Shown here piece by piece: positions 11,428 to 23,309 of a DNA stretch of 64,000 nt (positions within the stretch are counted from its first letter, which is position 1; each line of letters opens with the position of its first letter). The position numbers and the translations under genes were made by a program. The stretch lies in the NCBI GenBank assembly GCA_039090855.1, contig CM076991.1, positions 105,412,021 to 105,476,020 of the forward strand. The letters are read 5' to 3'. The stretch is from Macrothele yani. Lineage: Eukaryota > Arthropoda > Arachnida > Araneae > Macrothelidae. The notes under the pieces were generated by a model. It saw only the letters and a list, made by a program, of their open reading frames with translations, was not told where the DNA came from and did not search any database.

Positions 11428-12655
11428 TTGTTCATTGACTCTTCTAGAGAACGATTTCCTCCGGAAATCGCTCTCGCGCATCGGCTGTGAGTCGGATTCG
11501 TTTGCATCATTCTTTGATTCTTCCGGTAAATAATTATTTCTGCAGGGAATGACTCTCGCAAATCGGTGTCGGATCCTTTTATGTCGCCCGTCGACACATC
11601 CAGTGAACGATATCTGCAGGGAATGACTCTCGCGTATTGGTGTGGGATCCGTTGGCGTCGCTCGTTGACTCTTCCTGTGAACGATTTCTGCAGGGAATGA
11701 CTTTGCCGAATCGGATTCCGATCCCTTTGTGTCATTTGTCGGTTCTTTCTGTGAACGATTTCTGCCTAGAATGACTCTCGCGAATCGGTGTTGAATCCGT
11801 TTGTGTCGTTCGTTGACTCTTCCAGTGAATAATTTTTGCAGGGAATGACTCTCGCGAATCGTCGTCGGATCCATTAGTGTCGTTGGCTGACTCTTCGGGT
11901 GAACGATTTCTTCAGGGAATCACAATCGGGAATCGGTTCTGAGTCCAATCCATTTGTGTCGTTCGCTGCCTCACCCAGTTAACGATTTCTGCAGGGAATG
12001 GCTCTTCCGAATCGGAGTCGGATCCTTTTATGTCATTCGCTCTTCCTGTGAACGATTTCTGCAGGGAATGACTCTCCCGAATCGGAGTCGGATCCTTTTG
12101 TGTCATTTGTTGGCTCTCCTGTGAACGATTTCTGCCTAGAATGACTCTCGCGAATCGGTGTTGGATTCGCTTGTGTCGTTCGTTGACTCTTCCAGTGAAT
12201 AATTTTTGCAGGGAATGACTCTCGCGAATCGTCGTCGGATCCATTAGTGTCGTTGGCTGACTCTTCGGGTGAACGATTTCTTCAGGGAATTACAGTCGGG
12301 AATCGGTTCTGAGTCCAATCCATTTGTGTCGTTCGCTGCCTCACCCGGTTAACGATTTCTGCAGGGAATGGCTCTCCCGAATCGGAGTCGGATCCTTTTA
12401 TGTCATTCGCTCTTCCTGTGAACGATTTCTGCAGGTAATGACTCTCCCGAATCGGAGTCGGATCCTTTTGTGTCATTTGTTGGCTCTCCTGTGAACAATT
12501 TCTGCAGAGAATGACTCTGGCGAATCGGTGTTGTTTCTGTTTGTGTCGTTCGTTGACTCTTCCAGTGAATAATTTTTGCAAAGAATGACTCTCGCGAATC
12601 GGTGTCGGATCCATTAGTGTCGTTGGCCGACTCTTACAGTCGGGAATCGGTTCTG
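11428..12655. repeat. 74-bp tandem array with 370-bp higher-order unit
   Basis: About 16 copies of a unit containing gtgaacgatttctgcaggg, gactctcgcgaatcgg and gttcgttgactcttcc. Unit starts near 11677, 11751, 11825 and 11899 are 74 bp apart. A five-unit block beginning near 11900 (variant gattttcttcaggg-type unit) recurs near 12269, so the higher-order period is about 370 bp. Long minus-strand open frames over the array are a by-product of low stop density: the unit length is not a multiple of three, so no repeat protein is kept. Confidence 0.95.
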
Positions 12656-12714
12656 CAAATTTCACGATGCCACAGTTCGGCGTTCGAGAGTTTTTGCTGC
12701 TTCAGACAAACAGA

Positions 12715-13098
12715 CGTTTTGTGATTTATTTATGAGATGATATATCTACGCCTCCTGGCGGAAAACTATGAACTATTTTAAGCGGAAGATATTCATAAAA
12801 GGTTTGTCGTGCTGAGTGGTATCTGATCGAGAAAGAATTTTCTTAATCAAATTTTCGAAAGCGCAGAGATTACTGCAAATACATCACAAACAAGAAATAA
12901 ACTTATGGTTTTCAGTGGCAAAACCATTCTTTACCAAAAATTCGAAACTTCAGACAGAACATTTTTCATCAGGAGCTGTATCCGATTGGAAAAAGAATAT
13001 TTAAAATCGGACCGCAATTTTATCTTTACACCCCTAGCGGAAAAACTGTGCATTAGCTGAAAAGGAATGTGTGCCCAAAATGATTTTCATTTAAATAA
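12715..13098 (+). repeat. Repeat family A, 5'-truncated fragment
   Basis: Same orientation as the copies at 37.7 and 49.8 kb. It shows the family phrases atcaggagctgtatccg and aaaatcgga, and GC islands cgcctcctggcgg (12749-12761) and cccctagcgg (about 13031-13040). It continues at 13920-14095 (cctctagcggcgaaac; gcatctgcatttt), interrupted by SINE-1 material. Confidence 0.8.
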
Positions 13099-13724
13099 AT
13101 GGTATCGAGTGGAAGGAAGAATGTTTTCAATCGGATGTGGTTTTTTTTTTCTTTTTTTTTTCTTGTGTGTGTTTTTTTTTTTTTAGGTTTAACGACCACC
13201 GTGATGAGCTATAAGAATTCTCCCGTTCCTTATTTTGGGCCACTGGACTTCCCGTCCCTTATATTTTGGGCCTCCTGTTTCTTAATTTGGGCCAATAATT
13301 TTCATTACAAACGGTATTGATTGGAAGGAAGAATGTTTTCAATCGGATGTTGTTGTTTTTTTTTTGTTTTTGTTTTTTTTTAATTTTAATGACCACTGTG
13401 GTGGGCTATAGCAGTCTCTCGTCATTTATTTTGGGCCACTGGATTTCTCATCCCTTATATTTTGGGCCTCCCGTCCCTTATTTTGGGCCAATAATTTTCA
13501 TTATAAGTACTGTTGATTGCAAGGAAGAATGTTTTCAATCGGATGTTGCTGTTGTTGTTGTTGTTGTTTTTTTGTTGTTTTTTTTTAGGTTTAACGACCA
13601 CCGTGATGGGCTATAAGAATTCTCCCGTCCCTTATATTTTGGGCCTCCCGTTTCTTATTTTGGGCTAATAATTTTCATTATAAACGGTATTGATTGGAAG
13701 GAAGAATGTTTTCAATCGGATGTT
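13099..13724. repeat. Tandem amplification of SINE-1 tail plus family A junction
   Basis: Starts of ggaaggaagaatgttttcaa occur at 13111, 13323, about 13520 and 13696. Each is followed by a poly-T run, a short reverse piece of SINE-1 (gtttaacgaccaccgtgatg, cgtcccttattttgggcc) and an attttcattataa linker. The units are 176-212 bp. The most likely history is insertion of one SINE-1 into family A, then unequal exchange of the junction. Poly-T length differs in every unit. Confidence 0.85.
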
Positions 13725-13913
13725 GTTGTTTTTTTTTAGCTTTAATGACAACCGTGATGGGCTATAGCAGTCTCCCGTCCCTTATTTTGGGCCACTGGTT
13801 CCAGGGAAGGGAGAGAGCCAGTGCCGTATGACAAACAGAACACCGATGCCTCCGCGGGATTCGAACCCGGACCCATCTCGGACAAATGATCAGGATCCAG
13901 CGCTTACACCACT
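13725..13913 (-). mobile_element. SINE-1 copy with 9-bp duplication, in family A
   Basis: The reverse copy begins with poly-T at the left and ends with the tRNA-like head at the right (B box gggattcgaacccgg on the plus strand). It is flanked by tcggatgtt at 13716-13724 and 13914-13922. It interrupts a family A monomer that resumes as cagaagcaattatatgg. Confidence 0.8.
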
Positions 13914-14095
13914 TCGGATGTTCAGAAGCAATTATATGGAATAAAATGTGTTTTTTATTCGATAGCATCTGCATTTTCTCCTCTAGCGGCGAAACTACAA
14001 AAACTGGAAAGCAAAGATCATAGTTCTAACGTTTCAAGTTTGCCATTGCAAAAAGGATTTTTTCAAATCGGATTAATAGTTACAATCATATAGTA

Positions 14096-14572
14096 TCCCA
14101 GGTGGACGAACGGTAAAAGTGATAACATCATCGTGTTTTTGTTTTTGCTTTGTTTTTTAACAGAAGTGCTAAAAGGAGAACTGTAAGATGCTGGGATAAA
14201 GTAATACCCAGATCAATTTGTGCCTGTATGAACTGTTGCAATCGTATAAGGTACGTCAGTCCACTCCCCGTACCTATTATGATTACTAATTTTTTGAAAC
14301 GCTTTGCCTTTAGTGAGATCCGTTGGAAACCTTAAGGCACATATAAATATCGACGTCAAAACGCAAAACTACGAGTCAGAGGAACCAAATATTAAAATGC
14401 TAGTCAAACACTTCAAACTGCGTCACACTACGCAATGGGAAACTAATGCATGCAATCGATATAGATATACTTTGATGAGCCATTACATGAAGACCACTCC
14501 CAGCCTAGAAAAATGAGTGCCCCTGGAGACCGAACGGTGGCACAGGTGAAGTTCATAATGCAGTATATATAT
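14096..14572. other. Intergenic DNA, nothing recognised
   Basis: No gene or repeat family was identified. Short open frames lack family features. Confidence 0.5.
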
Positions 14573-14930
14573 GCACTGAAGTGCCAGAAAAACTAGTACA
14601 CCAGTCTAATACTTGGTAGGTACCCCACGGGAGCGCAGGACAGCAGAAATACGACGGGGCATGGACTCCACTAGCTTCTGGAAATATGCTGTAGGCAATG
14701 CACACCATACTTCCCGCAGAGCGTTCCACAATTCGGGTGTATTCCGAGGTCTCGGATTCCTGTGATCGAAAGCGCGTTGCGTGGCATCCCAAATGTGTTC
14801 TATCACGTTCAGATCTGGGGATTTGGGTGGGAATGGCAACACCCCAAACTCAGATGAATGCTCCTATAACCATATGCTGTCCACAATTCGATGGTTATTC
14901 TGCAAATGGGGCATTTCTGATACACTCTTG
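14573..14930 (-). pseudogene. Tc1-like transposase C-terminal fragment with left end
   Basis: The terminal cactgaagtgccag lies after tatatatg. Reading inward on the minus strand gives FPPKSPDLNVIEHIWDATQR, the Tc1 catalytic-Glu motif, then LVESMPRRISAVLRSRG, the usual Tc1 C-terminus. The N-terminal two thirds are missing beyond about 14930. The terminal sequence resembles that of the element at 102-1299, so both may belong to one lineage. Confidence 0.85.
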
Positions 14931-15112
14931 ATACTGCTGACGTGGATGCTGCAATTGCGGAACCACCTCCGCGATAGTTATCCATGCATAAGAGAACCCA
15001 CTTTCGTCTTTCTTACAAACTCTGTTAATTCACGACGATTACCTGCACTGACATCGAACTATCGGCTACGTGAATGGAATGATGTCCCCCTACCTATATA
15101 CCTGCAGATGTA

Positions 15113-16015
15113 GGGTTCGTCCATTAGCGTGAGGGATGACAGCGTCGCGTTTTCCAGGAACAAAGTAAACACGTAAAGCGGTGGGTTCGTCCACTATCGA
15201 GATGGATGACAGCGTCGCGTTGCCCAGGAGCTAAGCATACCTGCAAAGCGGTGGGTTCGTCCACTATCGAGAGGGGTGACAGTGCCGCATTCCCCAGGAG
15301 CGAAGTATACCTGCAAAGCGGTGGGTTCGTCCACTATCGAGATGGATGTCATCGTCGTGTTGCTCAGGAGCTAAGTATGTCTGCAGAGCGTGGGTTTGTC
15401 CAATAGCGAGGGGTTTGACAGCGTCTCGTTGCCCAGGAGCTACATATACCTGCAAAGCGGTGGGTTCGTCCACTAGCGAGGGGTTGACAGCGTCTCGATG
15501 TCCAGGAGCTACGTATACCTGCCAAGCGGTGGGATCGTCCACTAGCGAGAGGGGTGACAGCGTCGCGTTGCCCAGGAGCTAAGTGTACATGCAAAGCGGT
15601 GGGTTTGTCCACTATCGAGATGGATGACATCATCGCGTTGCCCAGGAGCTAAGTATACCTGCAAAGCGGTGGGTTTGTCCACTAGCGAGGGGTTGACAGC
15701 GTCACGTTGCCCAGAAGCTAAATACACGTATACCTGCCAAGTGATGGGTTCGGCCACTAGCGAGAGGGATGGCAGCGTCGCGTTGCCCAGGAGCTAAGTA
15801 TACCTTCAAAGCGGTGGGTTCGGCCACCAGCGAGAGAGGTGGAAGCGCAGCGTTGCCCAGGAGCTAAGTATACCTGCCAAGCGGTGGGTTCTTCCGCTAG
15901 CGAGAGGGGTGACAGCGCCGCATTGCCCAAGAAATAAGTGTACCGGCAAAGCGGTGGGTTCGTCCACTAGCGAGACGGGTGACAGCGTCGCGTTGCCGAG
16001 GAACCAAGTATCCTG
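15113..16015. repeat. 70-bp tandem array, about 13 copies
   Basis: The unit contains gcggtgggttcgtccacta, gagagggrtgacagcgtcgc and ttgcccaggagctaagtat. Unit starts at 15178, 15248, 15318 and 15458 give a period of 68-70 bp. Units differ by point changes and small indels. No protein-coding constraint is apparent: the period is not kept to a multiple of three, and frames change from unit to unit. Confidence 0.95.
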
Positions 16016-16084
16016 TGATTTCTGGCCTCGATGTATATTGATTTTAAAAAGTAAATAAAAAAAGTGTTCTCCGCTGGAAACCTA

Positions 16085-17600
16085 ATCTATTATTGAGGGT
16101 CTTAAATTGTTGGCAAAGCGCAGCTATTTCCGTTTTAATGTAATTGTGTACCAACAGAAACAAGGGGCACCTATGGAATCACCCCTATCCCCAGTTTGGG
16201 CAGAGCTACTTCTTCAAGATATTGAGGAAGAGGTTCTGTCCACATATCAGTACCAACCCCTTTTGTTTTGTAGGTATGTTAATGATATTTTAATTTTTTG
16301 GTCCCACTCAATTGAACAATTACAGCACTTTGCTTGATGTTTTATCATCTTGTTATCTCTCTGCTAAGTTCACTATTGAACTAGAAAATGAATGTACACT
16401 CCCTTTCTTGGATATTTTAATCAAGAGGAATTCTGCCAGTTATTCTCTTGGTTATTCTGTTTACCGCAAACCAACCTTGATTCCTAATATCATTCTTGCC
16501 TCCCCTTCACACCCTACTAACTATAAACACGCTGCCCTGAGGTTCTTTGTAAAAGAGCATTTACCCATTCTTCTACTATTACAAGTCGTCGTAAGAAGGA
16601 ATTGGTGGTACGGAACCGGGGTATTGCCTGTCAACATGGATATCAGCCTTCAATTATCGATGCCCTGATTCATAAACAACGTCGAGGATCATATTCAACA
16701 CTCAAGGTGGAACCTACCACATGTCGTTATGTCGGATCATTGGATATGTTCCCACCGATTACCAACTATCTTAAAAAAGTTTGTAAAATACCTGACTTGG
16801 AATTTGGGATTCGAACCCGTAACCTATTCTCGCTAATCATTAGAGATAGAAACCCTACTCCTCTAATGAGTTGACATGGAGTGTACAAGTTTCCGTTCCG
16901 GACTACCCTCGGAGAAACGACGGACCTCTGTTACTTGGGTTCTACTCTGCGTAATTTGGGTGTGCGCATTGCTGAACACAAATACACATTGAGAAGTTTG
17001 AACCCCTTTCTGCACTAGTAAAAACAGTTCGTTCAGGCTCTTACATTCCAGATTGGGAAAATGCTTGTATTTTGGCCTCGGAGGGGTTTCGACCCGCTTT
17101 GCACATGATGGAAAGCTTATTCATCATTAAATATGGGGTGAACTGTTGCAACGAAGATCTCCCATCAGTTGTCCCTTCACCCTGGGGAATTTTAATTTCA
17201 CATCACGACCTAGCAGAAGTTGGAGGCTCTTTTTTTTTTTTTTTTTTTTTTTGATTGGAGGTTTAACGACCACCGTGAGCAACTCAATGGGCTATAAGAA
17301 GTCGCCCGACCCTAATTTAGGGTCACTGGTTCCAGGGAAGGGAGAGAACCAGTGCCGTAAGACAAACACAACATCCATGCCTCACCGGGATTCGAACCCG
17401 GACCCCTTTTGGACGAATAGTTGGAGGCTCTTAAGAAGTTTTCGGAACTGGCAACGATCAGGAACTTATTTGCATAAATGTATGAGAGTGTTTGTTATAT
17501 AAAATCTGTGGTACCTGCTCGAGTCTTGTCCACCCCTGATGATGTGGTCAGAGTGATTGCATCGCGAAAGATCTCGCGCCAATATTTTTAACCTTTTTAT
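16085..17600 (+). pseudogene. Penelope-like retroelement: RT plus GIY-YIG remnant
   Basis: The reverse transcriptase begins inside the family's QKQGxxMxSPLSP motif (QKQGAPMESPLSPVWAELLL at about 16155) and continues to the catalytic region as CRYVNDILIFW, where the canonical YVDD is YVND. A frameshift near 16330 leads to TIELENECTLPFLDILIKR and YSVYRKPT, both typical of Penelope RT. A later segment (about 16878-16995) reads GVYKFPF, CYLGST and VRIAEHK, matching the GIY-YIG endonuclease order, with YIG seen as YLG. Several stops and frameshifts make it inactive. A SINE-1 interrupts it at 17232-17418, and the tail with ctgatgatgtggtcagag follows. Confidence 0.85.
17232..17418 (-). mobile_element. 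SINE-1, 5'-truncated, 14-bp duplication
   Basis: Poly-T at the left is the poly-A tail on the minus strand. The body is complete, and the head keeps the B box (gggattcgaacccgg) but lost the A box. The flanking agttggaggctctt at 17218-17231 and 17419-17432 is a perfect duplication, so insertion by LINE machinery and 5' truncation are directly visible. Confidence 0.93.
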
Positions 17601-17710
17601 TGTAAATAAAGTCTTTTAATCTATTTTTAAGGACAGTTCTGCAATGGGGTTGAATTACTATTTGTTATCGTGCAGGAACCGCCTATGCTCATACCTTTAG
17701 GGTGCTTTTT

Positions 17711-19530
17711 AGCACGTCTTTTGTAAAAAAAAGATCGGGCTTCTGTTATCGGTTTGTCCGTCCATCTGTACCCACGATATCTCTGCAACTATTTGTCGGA
17801 TTTGAAAAATTCTTCTTCCATTCGGAAGCTTGAAATATGCAAATGATGATCCTTTATTTCGGTTTTTTTACGATGTACAATTTCGCCGGTAGAAGACATA
17901 AATGCAGATCATGTCGAATTAAAAAAAAAAAACGTTTTATTCCACATATTTGCTTCTAAACATCCGATAGAAAAAAAAATTTATCCTTCGATTTCATTTA
18001 TGTCTAAGAGTATTTTAGATATAGTTACTTTTTCAAATTCCGTATAGATTTTCCGCTAGGGGGCGCAAAAGTAAATGACATTTTTCCCGATAACTCTTTT
18101 TCTAAAACTCCGATTTGAAAAATGTTTTCTTCGGCGGATGCATCTTCTGATGGAAAATCTTTTGCACATAATTTCAAACTTTTGGTAAAGAATACTTTGG
18201 CCACCAGGGGCGTAAGTATTAATTTTTGCTTCTGAAGAATTTGCCATAAGATCGGAGCTTCTAAAATATCGATTGAAAAAATTATTTCGTGGACTGATTC
18301 CACTCACATCGATAAACCTTTTCGGAATATTTTCTTCTTAAAATATTGCACAGTTTCTCCACCAGGGGGCGTAGATGTACATCTTATTTTCGTCAATATC
18401 TCTACTTCTAGGAGTCCGATTTGAAAAATTCCTTCTTTGTTGGATAGTGTTTTCCGTGTGACACGTTTTCATATAATTTCAAAATTTTCAAGTAATTCAC
18501 AGACTTTCTGCTAGGCGGCGTAGCGGTAAATTGCGTTTCTCCCTATATCTCTGCTTCTAAATCTCCGATTTGAAAAATTCTTTCTGCACCGCATACAGCT
18601 CCTGATGGGAAATCGTTTGCACATAATTTCTAATTTTCGTAAGAAATGGTTTGGCCACCAGGTAGCGTAAGTCTTAATTTTCGCTTCTGTTGTTTTTTCA
18701 GCAAAATATGAGCTTCTAAAATCTCGATTGAAAAAAAAGTCTTTTGTTGACCGATACTACTCATGTCGACAAACCATTTAGGAAAATTTTCTTCTTGAAA
18801 AAATGCATGGTTTCTACGCCAGGGGACGTAGATGTATATCTTATTTTTGTCAATATCTGTACTTCCAAGAGTACGATTTGAAAAATCCCTTCTTTGTTGG
18901 ATAGTGTTTCCGATGCGAAATGTGTTTCCCATAAATTCAAAATTTTCAAGTATATCATAGACTTTCCGCTAGGGGGCACAAAGGTAAATTGCGTTTTCCG
19001 CGTTATTTCTGCTCCTAAAGCTCATATTTGAAAAATTCTTCCTGTATCGCATACAAGACCTGATGGAAAATACTTTTCACATAATTTCTAATGTTTGGTA
19101 ACGAATGGTTTAGCCACCAGGGGTCATAAGTGTTAATTTCTGCTTCTGAAGTACGTATTTGTTGCAAAATCTGGGCTCCTGAAAACTCGATTAATTTTTT
19201 TTTCTTGAACCGATACCGCTTATATGGATAAACCACTTGAGAATACTTTCTTCCTAAAATAATGCATGGTTTTCCCACCAGAGGACATAAAGTCACATCT
19301 TATTTTTGTCGATATCTCTGTTTCTAAGAGTTCGTAAGCTCGCGATTCCGTTTACAGCAATATCTGAGGGATTAAAAACCCGATTGAAAATCTTCTTTCT
19401 TTCGTCAGATCTATTGTTTTCCATACCGTTTCCATTGACTTTGAATAGTTTTGATAAATTTAATTTGCGTCAGAACGGATTCAAAAGACGTGCTTATTAC
19501 ACCCGAAAATTCGGTGTCATCTTTCTTGTT
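17711..19530 (-). repeat. Repeat family A, full copy (reverse), trimeric arrays
   Basis: Ends: agcacgtcttttgtaaaaaa at the left, and ttacacccgaaaattcggtg then catctttcttgtt at the right. Inside are about ten monomers of 146-165 bp, each with cgatttgaaaaattcttt and one GC-rich motif. Three monomer types repeat in order. Type A motifs are near 18053, 18508 and 18967, type B near 18201, 18655 and 19113, and type C near 18360, 18820 and 19275, which gives a ~457-bp higher-order unit. Examples are ccgctagggggcgc (18053-18066) and ccaccagggggcgt (18359-18372). No coding capacity was found. Confidence 0.9.
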
Positions 19531-21640
19531 ACTACTGTGTGCCCGACAGATATATTAATCATATTAATTTTCTTTGTTAGTTTTGCAAATGGAGCAAAAG
19601 TGGGAGGGGCCATTTTTATAATTGTGCTTTAAATGCTGAAAATCAGTGCTCACCTCACTGAAAATAACGTTACGGTGATGTGTGGTTTTCGCTTTTTTTT
19701 TTTTTTTTTTTTTGGTAAATACAACGAAGTTACGTTTACTTTTTGATTTGCCCTAGTAACTGTATCTCCACTAGCCGGGAAATCTGCGCTTCAAAGGAAT
19801 CTTAAAGTCATCATTAAAGCTATCCGGTGCAGAAAAGAGCTTTTCAATCGGACTTTTAGAAGCTTTGATGTTGCGCAAAACAAAAACGCACTTTTACTCC
19901 ACCTAGCCTGAGAAACCATGCATCACACGTATTCAGATATGCATGAATCATCATCCCTAGCGTTTTCCGATGCAAAAAGAATTTTTTTATTCTGAATTAT
20001 AGATGGGAATATACCTCGCCTACAGGCATATATGGGACGGACAAAATGACATTATAAGCAGGTTTATTTTTTTCTCTCAAAAGTCATACGAAAAATTTAA
20101 TAAACTGAGACTAAAAGCAACTTAACAGTTTTTTTTTTTTTTTTGGTTGTTTTTTTGTATCCACACAAGCCTATCCTATATTTCCATGGATTTGTCCTTG
20201 GCACACGTCCAATAACCGTGAGTGTTCGGACAGAGCAAAGCAGAAATCAATACTTCGCTTCCAGATGTGTCATTTTCCTTTGTCGTACGTTTTGTCCGAT
20301 ACTTGCAAATCTTCCAAATATACGTGAGTAATACATGGGCAATTTAGAGGTAAAAAAAACTTCTCCACATGAGCCACTTTGTAATACGCCTGAGGACATA
20401 TGAAGTACAAAAAAAACTGCTTGTAATTGTAGCGGAGTATCTGTCCTTTTACGTCTTTCTTCAAAGCCCCTATTGATCGGATTTCAAAAATTCCTTTTGA
20501 GTTGTGTAACTTAAATTTGTAGAAAGAGAACACATACTTTTTTTTTCTTTTACCATATATAGCTTTTCCTCTGCTGAAGATAATAAATCCTAATAAGTAA
20601 AAAATTTTCTTTGCATCTACGCGTATTTCAGCTTATATCACTTCTTTTAAAAATCCGATTGAACAAAATAAAAAAATAAAAAAACCTACGATGTCTTTAC
20701 CATAAAGAGTTAATTTTCTGCTTAAAATGCGCCACATTTTTCCCTCTAAAAAGCATGTTAACTTTTCTCATCATATCTACTTTTAATTGGAAAATCCTTT
20801 TGGAGTCATGCGATTGCAACATAAGATGCGTTTTGTTTATATGTATTTCTTAATTTTTCGTAATACAGGAGAAATGGTATTGTTGCAAATGTGTCTGAGT
20901 TCCTTTTCAGTGAATGTTTTTTTTCTTTCTGAGAACAGTTGAGGAAGGTGTTAATGTTCTTTATTAGCTTTAAAAGACGCCGCGAACTCCCAAGGCCGTT
21001 ATGTGTTTGCTTTCGCGAATGGCACTAAAAAAGTTGATCACGTCATCTACTCCGACTCTCTTGTGTTTTTGCCCCTTATTTTTACAAATGGTGCAGTTGG
21101 CTAATCACCAAAACTCCAAGGTTAAGCAATTTTTTTATCTCCGTTACTCAGGATTTGGGAGCAGCAGAGGAGATGTGAAATTGTTTTTGTTGTTCTTGGA
21201 GTGCTAGCGACTGGCGCTTTTTGATGAATGCAAATCGCTTGATCCAGACTCGTAACGTTCGTCGTAAAAGCGCTGTTTACAGTCGATGTTTTAATAACAG
21301 ATAAAACCGCTTATGTTTTTTTATGCTAAGCTCCTATATGTGAGAGTAAGTTAATTTGCAGCATCCAGGGAATATTGGAAACCCACCAGCGTTGTGAGTG
21401 GGTTTTTTTACTGTGTTCTCTCTTTAGCGAGAGGAAATATTGGTGAAACATTACGTTCTAAAAAAAGTGGCTTCATATAATGAGTAACGTAGAATATAAT
21501 AAATCCTAATTAATATTATCTTTGAAGGTTATGGAAACTTTCATTTAATGTATATTGATTAATTTTAGTAAATTAAATGGACTGAGTTTGTGTGTTAAAA
21601 GTTGCGTTATGGTTTGAGTGTTCAAATCTTCTAAGTTACA
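19531..21640. other. AT-rich DNA with decayed family A-like stretches
   Basis: Between about 19740 and 20900 there are faint family A phrases (tatctccactagccggg, atcggatttcaaaaattcc), suggesting a very old copy. The remainder shows nothing. A GC hairpin followed by T's near 21390-21415 looks like a bacterial terminator but has no meaning here. Confidence 0.45.
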
Positions 21641-21642
21641 TA

Positions 21643-22739
21643 CAGTTAAACCTCCGAATATCGGACACCCTGGAACTTCAGCATTTTGCCGCTATTCGGG
21701 AAGCTGACTTCTGATCCCAATTAGGCTCCCAATAGAAAAAACTTCATACTGAACACGTACGTACAATATATAACTGAAATGTTGTTTTTTAATTGAAATG
21801 TTTATTTTTTTTGCTATTGTTTTACAATAAGAAATAACATAATACAAAATTTTCATTTAAATTATAAGACATAGAAGGTATGCATTTCGATTCATGCTTA
21901 CACATAGTAATAATAAAATATATTACACCGTGAATTTTTAAACGTACTTACGGCTATTTGGTATTTAATTAAACCAGCCAGCAGTTTTCGGCTGCACAAA
22001 AATCTGATAAAAGCGTTTTGTATTTTGCTGGGGTTTTTTTTTTGGGGGGGGGGGGCACAAATCGTAGCATGTTTTTCAAAATGTATTTTCAAATTCTTCA
22101 ATTCTTCTAATCTCTCCGTATCCCGTTTGTTTACAAAAACTTTTGAAACTCTTCACTACACTGTCTTTAAAATATTGTCTCTTCTACAACTGCATCACCT
22201 GCTTTCTCAAATAAAAAAATTCTTTCGATGTTTTCAAAGCAACGAACTCGCGCACACTGTTCTTTGCCACTTCGATAAACAGATCTTCATCGACTGTAAT
22301 GAAGTCTTTTGCATTTCCTTCACTATTTAGACAAGAAATTAGTTCCAAAATGGCGTTTACATCCCCATTCTGGATTGACAACGAATACGCCATTTTGTTT
22401 AAGAGAAGCTGTTTTGCCCACTCCTAAAAATAAGTCGGACATGTTGAAGCTACAGACCAGTAATTTTTATAATGGGGATCTAGAGGACAAAAAGTGTTTT
22501 ATTTCCGTTCAAAGAAATTTAACAAAATCTTTGTGGCAAACATTAGCTGATTTTTTTATTTTCGTTGAACGTTCACGTTTTTAATCTCTTGTGACCAAAT
22601 CACTGTCCATTTCTCGGAGGGTCCGTTATTTGGAGGTAAATGTACAGAACTATATATAATTTGGGACTGAGGATCACAAAACAGTCCGCTAAACAGAGAT
22701 GTCCGCTATTCGAGAGTGTCCCTTAAGCAGGTTTTACTG
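21643..22739. mobile_element. Pogo/Tigger-like DNA transposon relic
   Basis: The left end cagttaaacctccgaatatc and the right end aagcaggttttactg are inverted relatives of the Tigger terminus (CAGTARAACCTC type), flanked by TA at 21641-21642 and 22740-22741. A subterminal cggacaccctgg (left) pairs with gagtgtccctt (right), and tccgctattcg occurs near both ends. At 1.1 kb it is shorter than an autonomous Tigger. Short minus-strand frames (22184-22393) could be transposase remains, but I could not anchor any catalytic motif. Confidence 0.75.
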
Positions 22740-22769
22740 TAAAATTAGTCATTTTCATTCCACTAGTAT

Positions 22770-23220
22770 AAGAAGGTTCCCCGAGTCTCTTCCACGCAAC
22801 ACCCTGCCTTGAGCACTTTTCTTCCATGCCATTCCGGTTTACTTTCCAATTTCATCCCTCCCCCATCTCTTACGTGGTATACTTCTGGATCCTTTCCTGT
22901 CCCTTGGAACCCACACTAGTATTCCAGTTGTCCGATAGTGGTTAGTTCTTCTAACAGTACTTCAAGCCCATTGACACTTCAGCGTCCGTACTTTGATCCC
23001 AATGTCATCAACTTTTGTCATTTTCCTGATCCAAGACTTCCTTTTCCTATCTTTCTTGGTTACACCAAGTATGCATCGCTCCATGCTCCTGTTGACTGCA
23101 GCACCTGTGTGTCTTTTTTTAGTTAAGGTCCCTGTCACCGATTCATGAATAAGAACCGGATGGATGCATTGTGCGTTGTCTAAGCACGACTTTTGGACAT
23201 AATGGTAAATTGCTCCTGGA
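22770..23220 (-). pseudogene. RTE-like LINE, 3' end of ORF
   Basis: Read on the minus strand it aligns by eye with the second LINE fragment at 63,562-64,000 (shared tttcttggttacaccaagya-type block and ggatgcattg). The deduced C-terminus includes LKCQWA and VPRDRKGSR, matching the post-RT KWxWAGHVxR and WxPRxxKRxxGRP motifs of RTE-type ORFs. It is 5'-truncated, as is usual for LINE copies, and has stops. Confidence 0.65.
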
Positions 23221-23309
23221 AACTGCCATTATGTTTTAGAGAAAGAAAGTGTCTAATAAACGCATCTTCTCAGTTCTTAGATATAGATCACGTGCATGGT
23301 CCTTTACTA

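Noticed and set aside
11340..12665. Repeat protein encoded by the 74-bp array
   Set aside because: Overlapping frames of 110-156 codons change frame with each 74-bp unit. No start context or transcript signals.
21390..21415. Rho-independent terminator (GC hairpin followed by T's)
   Set aside because: The window is eukaryotic and no gene lies upstream. The match is chance.
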